The notes below the pieces were generated by a model. That model was not told the DNA's origin. It was given only the letters and a program-made list of their open reading frames with translations, and made no database searches. Below are positions 27,164-36,366 of a DNA stretch of 64,000 bases, one piece after another; positions within the stretch are counted from its first letter, which is position 1; each line of letters begins with the position of its first letter. The DNA is taken from contig NZ_BACI01000050.1 of NCBI RefSeq assembly GCF_000225505.1, positions 248,001-312,000 of the forward strand. Reading direction: 5' to 3'. Source of the DNA: Gordonia alkanivorans NBRC 16433. Lineage in GTDB: Bacteria; Actinomycetota; Actinomycetes; Mycobacteriales; Mycobacteriaceae. The translations under genes were made by a program, and so were the position numbers.

Positions 27164-27958
27164 ATGTCCGCACCGTTCGACCCGATGCGCGCCTCGTCAG
27201 AGCCCGACGCAGACCTGCGCCCGACGATCCCGGATTCGATCTCGATCGCCGTCGAACTGTGGGTGGTGGTCGTCGTCGGACAGATCGTCGCGCTGTTCGC
27301 CCAGACCGGCACCTTCGTCGACCTCGTCCGCGACCAGATCCGCGCCAACCCGCAACAGGGTGTCTCCGCGGACCAGCTGCAGTTCATGACGTCATCGGGT
27401 TTCGTCGTCGGCGTCCTCGTCGCGATGTCGGTCTTCCTGACCGCGATCACCGCGCTGGTCGTGTGGTTCACGCGCAAGGGCTACAACTGGGCGCGCATCG
27501 TGCTGGGTGCGATGGGCGTCTATATCGTCGTCAACCTGGTCTTCTCGCTCTTCGGCGACCTCGAACCGGCGTGGGCGATGGTGCCGTTGGTCATCAGCGG
27601 CGTCGCCGCGCTCGGCGCGACGGTGCTGTTGATGCGTGGTGACTCCGAGAAGTACTGCCGGCGTATGGCCGAGGAGCGCAAGCCGCGGCCCGTGCCGCCC
27701 GCCGCGGCGCCGTACCCGTACGGACAGAACCCGTATGGCCAGAATCCGTACGGCCAGAATCCGTATGGCAGCAATCCGTATCCGTCACCCCACGAGCCGA
27801 CACCGAACCCGTACGGGTCTGCGTCAGAGCCGGGGACGCAGTCCGCGGGCACACCGTATGGTGACAATTCACCCGGCGACGCGGCTCGCGGTGGAACACC
27901 CGACCTCCGCAAACCCGAGACCCCCGACCCCGACAGCGAAGGACCGAAGAAGCAGTGA
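27164..27958 (+). CDS. multi-pass membrane protein with PYGQN-repeat tail
   Basis: A 264-aa protein with four predicted membrane helices: ISIAVELWVVVVVGQIVALF, VVGVLVAMSVFLTAITALVV, IVLGAMGVYIVVNLVFSLF and MVPLVISGVAALGATVLLM. The hydrophilic C-terminal third holds five PYGxN-type repeats rich in Pro, Tyr, Gly and Asn, probably cytoplasmic and disordered. It is at the position of the membrane protein Rv0513 after hemB. Function unknown. The stop overlaps the next GTG start by 4 nt. Confidence 0.8.
   Translation: MSAPFDPMRASSEPDADLRPTIPDSISIAVELWVVVVVGQIVALFAQTGTFVDLVRDQIRANPQQGVSADQLQFMTSSGFVVGVLVAMSVFLTAITALVVWFTRKGYNWARIVLGAMGVYIVVNLVFSLFGDLEPAWAMVPLVISGVAALGATVLLMRGDSEKYCRRMAEERKPRPVPPAAAPYPYGQNPYGQNPYGQNPYGSNPYPSPHEPTPNPYGSASEPGTQSAGTPYGDNSPGDAARGGTPDLRKPETPDPDSEGPKKQ
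27716..27780 (+). repeat. 15-bp tandem repeat encoding PYGQN
   Basis: Four consecutive 15-bp units of the form ccgtayggccagaat (with third-base changes) plus a partial fifth. They encode PYGQN, PYGQN, PYGQN and PYGSN. Confidence 0.9.
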
Positions 27959-28398
27959 CAAGTCCCGACCCGGCGCAGCGTCCGAAACTCGTCGTCTGGG
28001 CCTACCGGTGCTGGGTGGTGTCGGGAGCGCTCCTGGCCGTCCTCGGTGTCCTCGTGGTGATCCTGTCCGCGATCGACGACTCCGGGTCGATGTCTTCGGC
28101 GACGCTCGGCGTCCTCGTCCTGATCGTCGGCGTCGCCTACATCCTGCTCGGCAGCAAGGCCTTCACCGGTGACGCGCGCTGGCGGTCGTCGCTGTCGGCC
28201 CTGACACTCGTCGTCGTCGCGATGCTGCTGTTCCTCAGTGTCGGTCTCGGATCGCCGGTGTTCGCCCTGGCGTTGCTGGCGGCCATCATCGGCCTGTTCG
28301 GCTCGCTGCTGGCCTACCGGCCGGACTCGGAGACCTGGTACACCGGCAAGGCCCCCGAACCCAAGAAGCAGCGCACGCCGCGCAAGAAGAAGCCGTGA
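27955..28398 (+). CDS. small integral membrane protein, unknown function
   Basis: A 147-aa protein with four hydrophobic helices (WVVSGALLAVLGVLVVILSA, ATLGVLVLIVGVAYILLG, SALTLVVVAMLLFLSVGLG and VFALALLAAIIGLFGSLLAY) and a basic C-terminus (KKQRTPRKKKP). The GTG start overlaps the previous stop, and its own stop overlaps the next GTG, so three membrane proteins form a tight unit. I do not recognise a family. Confidence 0.75.
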   Translation: MTSPDPAQRPKLVVWAYRCWVVSGALLAVLGVLVVILSAIDDSGSMSSATLGVLVLIVGVAYILLGSKAFTGDARWRSSLSALTLVVVAMLLFLSVGLGSPVFALALLAAIIGLFGSLLAYRPDSETWYTGKAPEPKKQRTPRKKKP

Positions 28399-29036
28399 CC
28401 GACGAGACCCCCGACCCAGCCGACGGGGTCGATCCGGTCGAACCCGAACCGGCTGCACCCCAACCGGAAGTGGACCCGGGCGAGGTTCTCTTCTACGAAC
28501 CCGGCGGCAGCAGGTGGGTGGTCCTCATCGGGCCGGTGCTCGTCCTCGCCGTCCTGATCATGGAGATCGCCGGGCCCGGGCAGGTGCACTGGCCGGTCCT
28601 GATCATCTTCCTGGTGATCCTGTTCGGCTTTTCGCTCGTCCAGGTGACCGCGGCACGACGCCACGTCAGCGTCGAACTCACCGAGACGACGCTGCGTCAG
28701 GGCGCGGTGACGACGCCGCTCGCCGACATCGAGAAGATCTACCCGGCCAACAACTCCCCGACACCCGAAGACTGGGAGAGCGCTCCGGCGCTCGGCGAAC
28801 TCCACGGCGTGCCGCGGCGTCGTAAGGGGGTGGGGGTGCGGCTCACCTCCGGCAATCTGGCCCAGGCATGGGCCCGCGACGTCGAGGTGTTCCGCAGTGA
28901 ACTCACGCAGGCGCACGCCGCCGTACGGATGGGACTACCGCCCTCCACCAGGAAGAGCAAGTCCACCGAGAGCGACGAATCCCGGAAGACCGATCCGGAA
29001 GAACCCGAGAAGAAGGATCAGGACACCACCGAGTGA
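28395..29036 (+). CDS. two-helix membrane protein, DUF3093-like
   Basis: A 213-aa protein. An acidic Pro-rich N-terminus is followed by two membrane helices (about residues 37-53 and 59-78) and a soluble domain with RRHVSVELTETTLRQGAVTT and GVGVRLTSGNLAQAWARDVE, ending in a Lys/Glu-rich tail. The layout of two helices then a beta-rich domain resembles DUF3093 proteins; this is tentative. It is coupled to the upstream gene by a GTGA overlap. Its last 19 nt overlap the convergent gene on the other strand. Confidence 0.7.
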   Translation: MTDETPDPADGVDPVEPEPAAPQPEVDPGEVLFYEPGGSRWVVLIGPVLVLAVLIMEIAGPGQVHWPVLIIFLVILFGFSLVQVTAARRHVSVELTETTLRQGAVTTPLADIEKIYPANNSPTPEDWESAPALGELHGVPRRRKGVGVRLTSGNLAQAWARDVEVFRSELTQAHAAVRMGLPPSTRKSKSTESDESRKTDPEEPEKKDQDTTE

Positions 29037-29734
29037 CGGCCCTTGCGGCTGTCGCGGTAGGCGCGCCGGCGCAGGTCGCCCAGCCACGACGGCGCGAACT
29101 CGACCCCGTCGGGACGATGCAGGATCGGATCGAAGTCGATGTCGAGCCCGGTCAGGACGTGGTCGAGTTCGATCCGGGCCAGGGGTACGAACCGTTTGAA
29201 CCCGGCTTCGAGGATGATGACGACCGGTTTCTTGGTGCGCAGGCAGGCGGCGAGATCCTCGACATTCAGACCCGACGGCCCGGTCGGCTCGATGATGCGG
29301 GCACGAATCCAGTAGAGCTCGCCGTCGTAGCGATAGGGAGTCAGGCTCGAGACGGCGGTGGGGGCCCAGTGCGTGGCCGGCAGCGGCACCGGTAGACGAC
29401 CCGACAGCGGTGCGGGGCCGGCCAGCAGCAGATCCCAGGCACCGGACGCGGTGTCGCCGGTGACGGTCGGGGTCGGGGCGTCGGCGGGGGCGTTCGTCGG
29501 GGCCACGGCGGGGAACCGCACGGCCACACCGACGATGTCGGGCAGACCGCCAGGGGTGCCGATCCCCTTCGACAGGCGGACCGTCACCGGGCCGGAACGG
29601 AACGGCAGCGGGTGGTCGCCGGACACCGACGCCCGGCCGCCGCACAGCAGGCCGTCCGGATGGAACACGCGGGCGTGCCGCAGAGCGCCGAGCCAGCGGA
29701 ACGGCGTGGTGATGAGGTCGGGCAGGTCAGGCAT
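29018..29734 (-). CDS. conserved protein, possible catalase-like fold
   Basis: A 238-aa protein. The N-terminal part, FHPDGLLCGGRASVSGDH then VTVRLSKGIGTPGGLPDIVGVAVRF in two parts, resembles the start of the catalase core, where a chaperoned beta strand carries VRFS; the heme-ligand tyrosine region is not evident. Actinobacterial relatives are often labelled phosphodiesterase without proof. The ATG 29734 is chosen because GGAGG lies 4 nt upstream; the frame continues further up to 30040 but with unlikely sequence. Its 3' end overlaps the stop region of the convergent membrane gene by 19 nt. The catalase resemblance is inference. Confidence 0.65.
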   Translation of the reverse strand: MPDLPDLITTPFRWLGALRHARVFHPDGLLCGGRASVSGDHPLPFRSGPVTVRLSKGIGTPGGLPDIVGVAVRFPAVAPTNAPADAPTPTVTGDTASGAWDLLLAGPAPLSGRLPVPLPATHWAPTAVSSLTPYRYDGELYWIRARIIEPTGPSGLNVEDLAACLRTKKPVVIILEAGFKRFVPLARIELDHVLTGLDIDFDPILHRPDGVEFAPSWLGDLRRRAYRDSRKGRHSVVS

Positions 29735-30100
29735 GGCACCTCCGTAGATGAAGCGGCGGGTCTCCCATGGCGCCATCGTAGGTCGCGTAGAGCTTCGGAT
29801 CCGGCGGCGGACCGGATTGGCGGTCGCCGAGCGGTTGCGGATCGGCGAGGAACTTGAACTCGTGCTTCCCGTCGGGGTGGGACCACTGGCCCAGCCGCCC
29901 TTGTCGGCGTCCGCGCCGTCCGAGAGGTGCTCGATGCAGCACGTGGCCACATCCCTGGACGCGTCGCAGCGGGTGGTTTCACAGCGGCGTCGAGGCAGTA
30001 GTGCCCGAGTTGTGCTCTTTCCAAACACGAGCGCACACAAGACTGCGCCCGGCCTGAGGGATACAGGCCGGGCACAGTGTCAGATGAATTACCGGTCGGG
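29735..30100. other. 366-bp region between two minus-strand genes
   Basis: It contains the hairpin at 30047-30073 and the presumed promoter of the catalase-like gene. A 71-codon minus-strand frame (29727-29942) overlaps the start of that gene but shows no recognisable motif and is not called. Confidence 0.5.
30047..30073 (-). terminator. hairpin after the acyl-CoA oxidase-like gene
   Basis: GCCCGGCCTG, 7-nt loop, CAGGCCGGGC: a perfect 10-bp stem located 28 nt beyond the stop of the minus-strand gene ending at 30101. No strong T-run. Confidence 0.6.
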
Positions 30101-32167
30101 TCAGCCGTTCACGAGCATCGGTGCGCGGAGAAGTTCCTCGGGGACACCGAAGGCGTCGACCAGCGACCGTGCGTGCGGGCGCAGTTCCTGGCACAGCTCG
30201 TTCACGCCGCGCCGGACCGCCTTCGCGCGCTCCACCGAGATGTGCCGGTGCATCATGAACCACGACAGGTCGGCTTCGAGGGCGGAGTACACGAACAGGT
30301 CGCACACCTTGCCCAACAGTTCTGCGGCGGAACGGGAATCGCAGTTCTCGATCGCCTCGACGAAGGCCTCGAGCACCACGCGCTCGATGTGGGCGTGCCC
30401 GACCTTCAGCAGGTGGTCCTGCGCGTTGTTGAAGACGTCGAAGGCGTCGTTGTCGTCGTCGAGGGCTCGGCGCAGACGCTGCGCACACGTGCGGACGAGG
30501 TGGTCCTCACGGTTGCGGAACAGCCGGATCTGCGTGCTCCGGTCGGTGAGTGCCGACTTCTCGGTGTCCTCGTCGGAACTGTCGAGCAGTGTCTGCACCA
30601 CCTGGCGGACGGCGGTCTTCTCGGCCACCACGTCGCGCGCCATCCCGGCGATGAAGCGGACCCAGCCGCCCGCCGAAAGACCTTGCACATCATCGGAATA
30701 CGACGAGAGGAGTTCCTTGGCGATGAGCTGCATCATGATCGTGTTGTCGCCCTCGAAGGTGGTGAACACGTCGATGTCGCCGCGGATGATCGAGAGCTGG
30801 TTCTCGTCCAGGTATCCCGCGCCGCCGCAGGCCTCACGACTGACGTTGATCGAATGCGAGGCATGCCAGGTCGCGTAGGCCTTGAGGCCCGCGGCCTGTC
30901 CCTCCAGCTGGCGCTGGCGTCCGGCGTCGGAGTCGTCGGGTGCCACCGATTGGACGTCGTGCAGTTCGGCGACGATCTCGTTCTGGGCGAAGGCGATCGC
31001 GTAGGACTTGGCGATGAGCGGCAACAACTTTCGCTGGTGGCCGAGGTAGTCCAGAACGGTGATCTCGTCGGTGGCCTCCGGCGCCTCGAACTGCTTGCGG
31101 ATCAGGCCGTACCGGGTTGCGAGTGTCAGCGCTTTGCGACCGGCGGCACCCGCGGTCGCGGCCACGCTCACGCGTCCGCGGATCAGCGTGCCGAGCATGG
31201 TGAAGAAGCGACGGTTGATGTTCTCGATCGGCGAGCTGTAGCTGCCGTCCTCGGCGACGTCGGCGTAGCGGTTGAGGAGGTTCTCCGCCGGTATGCGCAC
31301 GTTGTCGAACATGATGCGACCGTTGTCGACGCCGTCGAGACCGCCCTTGTAGCCGCAGTCGCTGGTGGTGACGCCGGGTAGGTCGTTGCCGTCCTCGTCG
31401 CGGATCGGTACGACGAAGCAGTGCACGCCTCGACCCTCCGGCTCCTCGCCGGGTCCGCCGGTGATGAGCTGGGCGAAGACCGCGGCGAACCGGGCGTGCT
31501 CGGCCGCCCCGCCGATGTAGTCCTTGCGCGACGACGGGGTGGGGGAGTGGATCACGAACTCGCGGGCGTCGCGGTCGTAGGTGGCGGTGGTCTCGATGGC
31601 CTGCACGTTGGAGCCGTGCCCGGTTTCGGTCATCGCGAAGCAGCCCAGGACGTCCAGGTCGATGATGCCCGGCACGTACTTGTCGTGGTGGCGCTTGGTG
31701 CCGAGGTTCTCGACCGCACCACCGAACAGACCCCACTGCACGCCGGCCTTCACCATCAGCGACAGATCCGCGTAGCCGAGCATCTCGATCGCGGTGATCG
31801 AGGCGCCGATGTCGCCGGTGCCGCCGTGATCGGCGGCGAATCCGGCGGCGGCGAAACCCTGCGACGCCAGCTCGCGCATCACTTCGAGGGTGTGGGCGCG
31901 TGCCTCCTCCAGCGTGCAGGAGGGATCGGGGAGCAGGTCGGCGCGGTTGGAGTTCTCGCGGACGGTTTCCCTCGTGGCCCGCCACCGGCCGTCGAGGACG
32001 AACCGGAGGTTGTCGACGAGTAGCGCGCGCTCGTCGGCGGACAGGTCGTCGTCGGCGGAGACACCGGCCGGGGTGACCGGATCGTCGACGGTCGGTTCCT
32101 TGGCGATCGGGGTGCGCCCAGATGAGGTGGGACTCGACGGGGTGGGACTCTCGGTGGGAGTTGCCAT
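30101..32167 (-). CDS. acyl-CoA dehydrogenase, acyl-CoA oxidase-like
   Basis: A 688-aa flavoenzyme, far longer than ordinary acyl-CoA dehydrogenases (about 380 aa) and close to the peroxisomal acyl-CoA oxidase type. The FAD domain is visible in LGCFAMTETGHGSNVQAIET and DYIGGAAEHARFAAVFAQL, and the C-terminal half has INVSREACGGAGYLDENQL and GDIDVFTTFEGDNTIMMQLI, where the Glu of TFEGDN is the expected catalytic base. It would introduce the 2,3-double bond into acyl-CoA, passing electrons to oxygen or to ETF. The start ATG 32167 gives a Pro/Ser/Thr-rich leader. It is divergent from the acyl-CoA ligase gene, so the two may be co-regulated. Confidence 0.9.
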   Translation of the reverse strand: MATPTESPTPSSPTSSGRTPIAKEPTVDDPVTPAGVSADDDLSADERALLVDNLRFVLDGRWRATRETVRENSNRADLLPDPSCTLEEARAHTLEVMRELASQGFAAAGFAADHGGTGDIGASITAIEMLGYADLSLMVKAGVQWGLFGGAVENLGTKRHHDKYVPGIIDLDVLGCFAMTETGHGSNVQAIETTATYDRDAREFVIHSPTPSSRKDYIGGAAEHARFAAVFAQLITGGPGEEPEGRGVHCFVVPIRDEDGNDLPGVTTSDCGYKGGLDGVDNGRIMFDNVRIPAENLLNRYADVAEDGSYSSPIENINRRFFTMLGTLIRGRVSVAATAGAAGRKALTLATRYGLIRKQFEAPEATDEITVLDYLGHQRKLLPLIAKSYAIAFAQNEIVAELHDVQSVAPDDSDAGRQRQLEGQAAGLKAYATWHASHSINVSREACGGAGYLDENQLSIIRGDIDVFTTFEGDNTIMMQLIAKELLSSYSDDVQGLSAGGWVRFIAGMARDVVAEKTAVRQVVQTLLDSSDEDTEKSALTDRSTQIRLFRNREDHLVRTCAQRLRRALDDDNDAFDVFNNAQDHLLKVGHAHIERVVLEAFVEAIENCDSRSAAELLGKVCDLFVYSALEADLSWFMMHRHISVERAKAVRRGVNELCQELRPHARSLVDAFGVPEELLRAPMLVNG

Positions 32168-32387
32168 GGAACCACCGTACGTAGTGCGCAGGCCTCCGTC
32201 CCACCTTTTGTGGTGCCCGCTACGGGCTCGGGGAGTGCACCAATCCGGTCACGGTGTCGGCGTCGAACCCCCACTTCGGAGGGTGCAGGCACTTCCATGT
32301 GATCAGTACCCTAGATCGCCGTCGCACGTATGGGCCGTCACAAACCCCACGGCCCTTCTCACACGGTCGCGAGAAAACGGAGGAATG

Positions 32388-34067
32388 ATGTCGGTCTCCA
32401 CCCCCGATGTGTCCGCGACAGGCCCGGGCCCCTCGACCACGGATTGGGGCGGCGCGAACCGCTCCGAGCTGAGCCCCCTGCGATTCCTGGAGCGTTCGGC
32501 GGCGGTCTTCCCCGACCGCGCGGCCATCATCTACGGGCAGCGTCGGCACACCTACGCGGAGTTCGCCGACCATGTTCAGCGGCTCGCCCGCGTGCTCTCC
32601 GCCAAGATCAAGCCCGGTGATCGCGTCGCCTACCTGGCCCCGAACATCCCGGAGATGCTGATCGCGCACTATGCGGTGCCGCTCGCCGGTGGCGTCCTCG
32701 TCGCCCTCAACTCGCGACTCGCCGGACCCGAGCTGGTCTACATCCTCGAGCACTCCGGGGCCAAGGCACTCTATTTCGACGCGGAGTTCCGCGACACCGT
32801 CGCCGCGATCATCGGGCAGGTGCCGGAGGTCGAGACGGTTGTCGAGATCGCCGATCCCGAGTTCGGGGTGACACCCGGTCCGGTTTCCGACGCCGGCATC
32901 GACGGGCTCGTCTCCTACGACGACCACCTGGCCTCCGCCGACGACCTCGATGCGACGCCGATCCCGTGGACGGTCGACGACGAGAACGCGATCATCTCGA
33001 TCAACTACACCTCGGGAACCACCGGAAAGCCCAAGGGCGTCATGTACACCCACCGTGGCGCGTACCTGAACTCCTTCGGCGAGACCTTCCACAACCAGTT
33101 CACCGGTTCGTCGCGGTATCTGTGGACGCTGCCGATGTTCCACTGCAACGGGTGGTGCACGCCGTGGGCGGTGACCCACGCCGGTGCCACCCACGTCTGT
33201 CTGCGTGCCGTGCGCGCGGACGCGATCTGGGATGCCATCGACGATCTCGGTGTCACCCACATGTGCGGAGCGCCGACGGTCTGCACCACCATCGTCGGCT
33301 CGCCGCGGGCACATCGGCTGGACCGGCCGCTGCACATCACCACTGCCGGCGCGCCGCCGTCGCCGACCGTGATCGGCTCCCTCGAGGCGATCGGCGTGAC
33401 CGTGGTCCACGTCTACGGCCTCACCGAGGTGTACGGCCCGTACACCATCTGCGAGTACCAAGATGCTTGGAGCGCACTGGAACCCGGCGATCGTGCGGCG
33501 AAGCTCTCCCGCCAGGGCGTGGGTATGGTGCAGGCCGAGACGGCCCGGGTGGTGGTCGCCGATCAGGTTCCGCTGGTCGACGTCCCGGCCGACGGCGAGA
33601 CCATGGGCGAGATCGTGCTGCGCGGCAACAACGTGATGGCCGGATACTTCCGTGACGAGGACGAGACCCGAAAGGCGTTCGCGGGCGGCTGGTTTCACAC
33701 CGGCGACCTCGGCGTCATGCACCCCGACGGCTACATCCAGCTCCGCGACCGCGCCAAGGACATCATCATCTCCGGCGGCGAGAACATCTCCACCATCGAG
33801 GTCGAGCAGGCCTTGGTGAGCCACGACGCCGTCGTCGACGTCGCGGTCATCGGTGTCGAGGACGAGAAGTGGGGCGAGCGGCCCCGCGCCTACGTCCTGC
33901 TGCACCCCGGGGCGACGCTGACCGGTGAGGAGCTCATCGAGCACGGCCGTCGCCTGCTCGCCGGTTACAAGGTGCCGCGCGACATCGTCTTCGCGCACGA
34001 ACTGCCGCGCACCCCCACCGGCAAGGTCCTGAAAGGCGAGCTGCGTGCACAAGCCCGCGCCGAGTGA
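32388..34067 (+). CDS. long/medium-chain fatty acyl-CoA ligase (FadD type)
   Basis: A 559-aa AMP-binding enzyme. Motifs: the P-loop ISINYTSGTTGKPKGVMYTH, the A5 motif VYGLTEVYGPY, the A7 hinge GWFHTGDLGVMHPDGYI with RDRAKDIIISGGENIST, and the A10 lysine motif LPRTPTGKVLKGEL. The WTLPMFHCNGWCTPWAV segment is typical of medium- and long-chain fatty acyl-CoA synthetases. ATG 32388 is chosen over 32385 because the GGAGG ends 4 nt before it; the frame remains open far upstream into antisense sequence of the divergent gene. It activates fatty acids for the adjacent acyl-CoA oxidase-like enzyme, by inference. Confidence 0.93.
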   Translation: MSVSTPDVSATGPGPSTTDWGGANRSELSPLRFLERSAAVFPDRAAIIYGQRRHTYAEFADHVQRLARVLSAKIKPGDRVAYLAPNIPEMLIAHYAVPLAGGVLVALNSRLAGPELVYILEHSGAKALYFDAEFRDTVAAIIGQVPEVETVVEIADPEFGVTPGPVSDAGIDGLVSYDDHLASADDLDATPIPWTVDDENAIISINYTSGTTGKPKGVMYTHRGAYLNSFGETFHNQFTGSSRYLWTLPMFHCNGWCTPWAVTHAGATHVCLRAVRADAIWDAIDDLGVTHMCGAPTVCTTIVGSPRAHRLDRPLHITTAGAPPSPTVIGSLEAIGVTVVHVYGLTEVYGPYTICEYQDAWSALEPGDRAAKLSRQGVGMVQAETARVVVADQVPLVDVPADGETMGEIVLRGNNVMAGYFRDEDETRKAFAGGWFHTGDLGVMHPDGYIQLRDRAKDIIISGGENISTIEVEQALVSHDAVVDVAVIGVEDEKWGERPRAYVLLHPGATLTGEELIEHGRRLLAGYKVPRDIVFAHELPRTPTGKVLKGELRAQARAE

Positions 34068-34289
34068 CCCGGCGCCCAGTGACGTAGGGCAGGAACCGAA
34101 TCCGTACCCGAAGCGCAGGAGCGCCGGTGGCCTCGCGGCCAGGCGGTCCCGTCTCGGGCCCCGGCGTGGGATGTTGGTCGACGAGCAGGTGGAGGTGACG
34201 CCGCGCGCGACGGGCGCCTTCGGCCGGCAGGACCTCGGTACCGCCGACCACTGATTCGGGTCGTGCGCCCGTGCGGACGCTCATGTGGT

Positions 34290-34295
34290 GATACT
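34290..34295 (+). promoter_or_regulatory. -10 element GATACT for the TetR gene
   Basis: A hexamer with the conserved A2 and T6, whose last T is exactly 7 nt before the ATG at 34302; it suggests a leaderless transcript. Confidence 0.35.
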
Positions 34296-34301
34296 TGACC
34301 C

Positions 34302-34988
34302 ATGTCAGTTGCCGATGTCGACAGCACGAGCTTCCGCATGCTCGTCGTCGCCGAGTCGATCCGGCTGTTCAGCGAGCACGGCTACGAGTCGACGACGGTC
34401 GAGCAGATCGCGTCGGCCGCCGGGATGTCGCGTCGCACGTTCTTCCGGCAGTTCGGGTCCAAGGAGGACGTGATCTTCGCCGATCACGAATCCCTGCTGG
34501 CGCAGGTCGATGACACCCTGGCCGGCTTCGAGGGTGATCCGTGGTCGGCGGTGTGCGCCGCCGCGGAGGTCGTGTTCAGCCATTTCCGGCGGGACCGCGA
34601 TCTGGCCGTCCGGCGCGCCCAGGTGGTGCAGGAGGTCCCGGCGCTGCGTGATCGCGAGCTCGTCACCACCTACCGCTACCAGGGTGCCTTCGAGGAGTTC
34701 CTGCGGCGGCGCCTGCCCGACGAGCCGCCGGTCCGCATCGTGGCCTACGTCGCGGCGATCACCGGCACGCACAACTACCTGCTCCGGCAGATGATCCGCG
34801 GCGACGCTGACGCAACGCTCGAACGCCTGCGTCGTGAGCTCGCCCGGGTCGCGGTGGCACTCGGTGCCGAGGTCGACCGAATCGACGCCGAGGACATGCC
34901 GCAACAGGTCACCGTCGTGACCTATCCGGCGGGGACCCCGCCCGACGAGGTGGCCCGTCGCGTAGCCGATGAGCTGCGGAAAGCCTGA
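34302..34988 (+). CDS. TetR-family transcriptional regulator
   Basis: A 228-aa repressor-type regulator. The N-terminal HTH is ESIRLFSEHGYESTTVEQIA followed by SAAGMSRRTFFRQFGSKEDV, the classic TetR signature. The C-terminal ligand domain is helical, and the last 35 residues (VTVVTYPAGTPPDEVARRV) form an unusual extension. It is located between fadD and an acyl-CoA dehydrogenase, so control of fatty-acid genes is likely by context only. Confidence 0.92.
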   Translation: MSVADVDSTSFRMLVVAESIRLFSEHGYESTTVEQIASAAGMSRRTFFRQFGSKEDVIFADHESLLAQVDDTLAGFEGDPWSAVCAAAEVVFSHFRRDRDLAVRRAQVVQEVPALRDRELVTTYRYQGAFEEFLRRRLPDEPPVRIVAYVAAITGTHNYLLRQMIRGDADATLERLRRELARVAVALGAEVDRIDAEDMPQQVTVVTYPAGTPPDEVARRVADELRKA

Positions 34989-35147
34989 CCGGGTCGGTCA
35001 GGTTCGGGACAACAACGGACCCGGCGAGGACAATCGGTGACGTGGGTCGCATTCCTACGGTGCCGTGGCGCGTTGACATGGCACTGAGTGCCGTGATGCA
35101 CTGGTCAATAACCACCAATTTGGCACCCCGTGCCGTGAGGAGTTGTC

Positions 35148-36311
35148 ATGGGTTTCGGAAATCCCGACTTCGACGTCTTCCAGCTTCCGGAGGAGCACGT
35201 CGCTCTGCGTGAGGCGATCCGCGCGCTCTCCGAGAAGGAGATCGAGCCGCACGCGGCTGACGTCGACGAGAACTCGCGCTTCCCGCAGGAGGCCCTCGAC
35301 GCGCTGAACGCCTCGGGCTTCAACGCCATCCACGTCCCCGAGCAGTTCGGCGGCCAGGGCGGCGACTCGATCGCGGCCTGCATCGTCATCGAAGAGGTCG
35401 CCCGCGTGTGCGCCTCGTCGTCGCTGATCCCCGCCGTCAACAAGCTCGGCACCATGGGCCTGATCCTTAACGGCTCCGACGAGCTCAAGCAGCAGGTGCT
35501 GCCCGGCATCGCCTCCGGCGAGGCCATGGCCTCCTACGCGCTCTCCGAGCGCGAGGCCGGTTCCGACGCCGCCGGGATGAAGACCCGTGCCCGCAAGGAC
35601 GGCAACAACTGGGTCCTCAACGGCTCCAAGTGCTGGATCACCAACGGCGGCAAGTCGACCTGGTACACCGTGATGGCCGTGACCGACCCGGAGAAGAAGG
35701 CCAACGGCATCTCCGCGTTCATGGTCCACAAGGACGACCCCGGCTTCACCGTCGGCCCGCTGGAGAAGAAGCTCGGCATCAAGGGTTCGCCCACCGCCGA
35801 GCTGTACTTCGAGGACTGCACCATCCCGCTCGACCGCATCATCGGCGACGAGGGCACCGGCTTCAAGACCGCACTGCAGACCCTCGACCACACCCGCCCG
35901 ACCATCGGCGCACAGGCCGTCGGTATCGCGCAGGGCGCCCTGGACCAGGCCATCGCCTACACCAAGGACCGCAAGCAGTTCGGCAAGTCGATCAGCACCT
36001 TCCAGGGTGTGGAGTTCATGCTCGCCGACATGGCGATGAAGATCGAGGCCGCACGCCTGATGGTCTACACCTCGGCCGCGCGCGCCGAGCGGGGCGAGAA
36101 GAACCTCGGCTTCATCTCGGCCGCTGCCAAGTGCTTCGCCTCCGACGTCGCCATGGAGGTCACCACCGACGCCGTCCAGCTCTTCGGTGGCGCGGGCTAC
36201 ACCCGCGACTTCCCGGTCGAGCGCATGATGCGCGACGCCAAGATCACCCAGATCTACGAGGGCACCAACCAGATCCAGCGCGTCGTCATGAGCCGCGCGC
36301 TGCTTCGCTGA
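35148..36311 (+). CDS. acyl-CoA dehydrogenase (FadE25-like)
   Basis: A 387-aa FAD enzyme for the first step of beta-oxidation or for branched short-chain acyl-CoA. Motifs: YALSEREAGSDAAGMKTRAR (FAD/substrate signature), WITNGGKSTWYTVMAVTD, SPTAELYFEDCTIP, LDHTRPTIGAQAVGIAQGAL, and the C-terminal FGGAGYTRDFPVERMMRDAK with KITQIYEGTNQIQR, where Glu of YEGTNQ is the catalytic base. The N-terminus FGNPDFDVFQLPEEHVALRE matches the mycobacterial FadE25 group closely. Codon use is the most biased in the window (nearly all third positions C or G), which suggests high expression. A strong terminator follows. Confidence 0.95.
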   Translation: MGFGNPDFDVFQLPEEHVALREAIRALSEKEIEPHAADVDENSRFPQEALDALNASGFNAIHVPEQFGGQGGDSIAACIVIEEVARVCASSSLIPAVNKLGTMGLILNGSDELKQQVLPGIASGEAMASYALSEREAGSDAAGMKTRARKDGNNWVLNGSKCWITNGGKSTWYTVMAVTDPEKKANGISAFMVHKDDPGFTVGPLEKKLGIKGSPTAELYFEDCTIPLDRIIGDEGTGFKTALQTLDHTRPTIGAQAVGIAQGALDQAIAYTKDRKQFGKSISTFQGVEFMLADMAMKIEAARLMVYTSAARAERGEKNLGFISAAAKCFASDVAMEVTTDAVQLFGGAGYTRDFPVERMMRDAKITQIYEGTNQIQRVVMSRALLR

Positions 36312-36333
36312 TCGCCCGATTCTCAGCTGAATT

Positions 36334-36364
36334 CGCCCCGCCGGCATTGCCGGCGGGGCGTTTT
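36334..36364 (+). terminator. intrinsic terminator after acyl-CoA dehydrogenase gene
   Basis: CGCCCCGCCGGC, ATT, GCCGGCGGGGCG then TTTT. A perfect 12-bp stem with 3-nt loop and T-run, 22 nt after the stop. Confidence 0.92.
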
Positions 36365-36366
36365 CG

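Noticed and set aside
27716-27780. Possible CRISPR-like or regulatory array
   Set aside because: The 15-bp units are in frame and encode PYGQN; no spacers. It is a coding repeat.
29727-29942. A 71-codon minus-strand frame overlapping the start of the catalase-like gene
   Set aside because: It overlaps by 8 nt, which would suit coupling, but its sequence has no motif or helix pattern and no clear ribosome binding site; not enough support.
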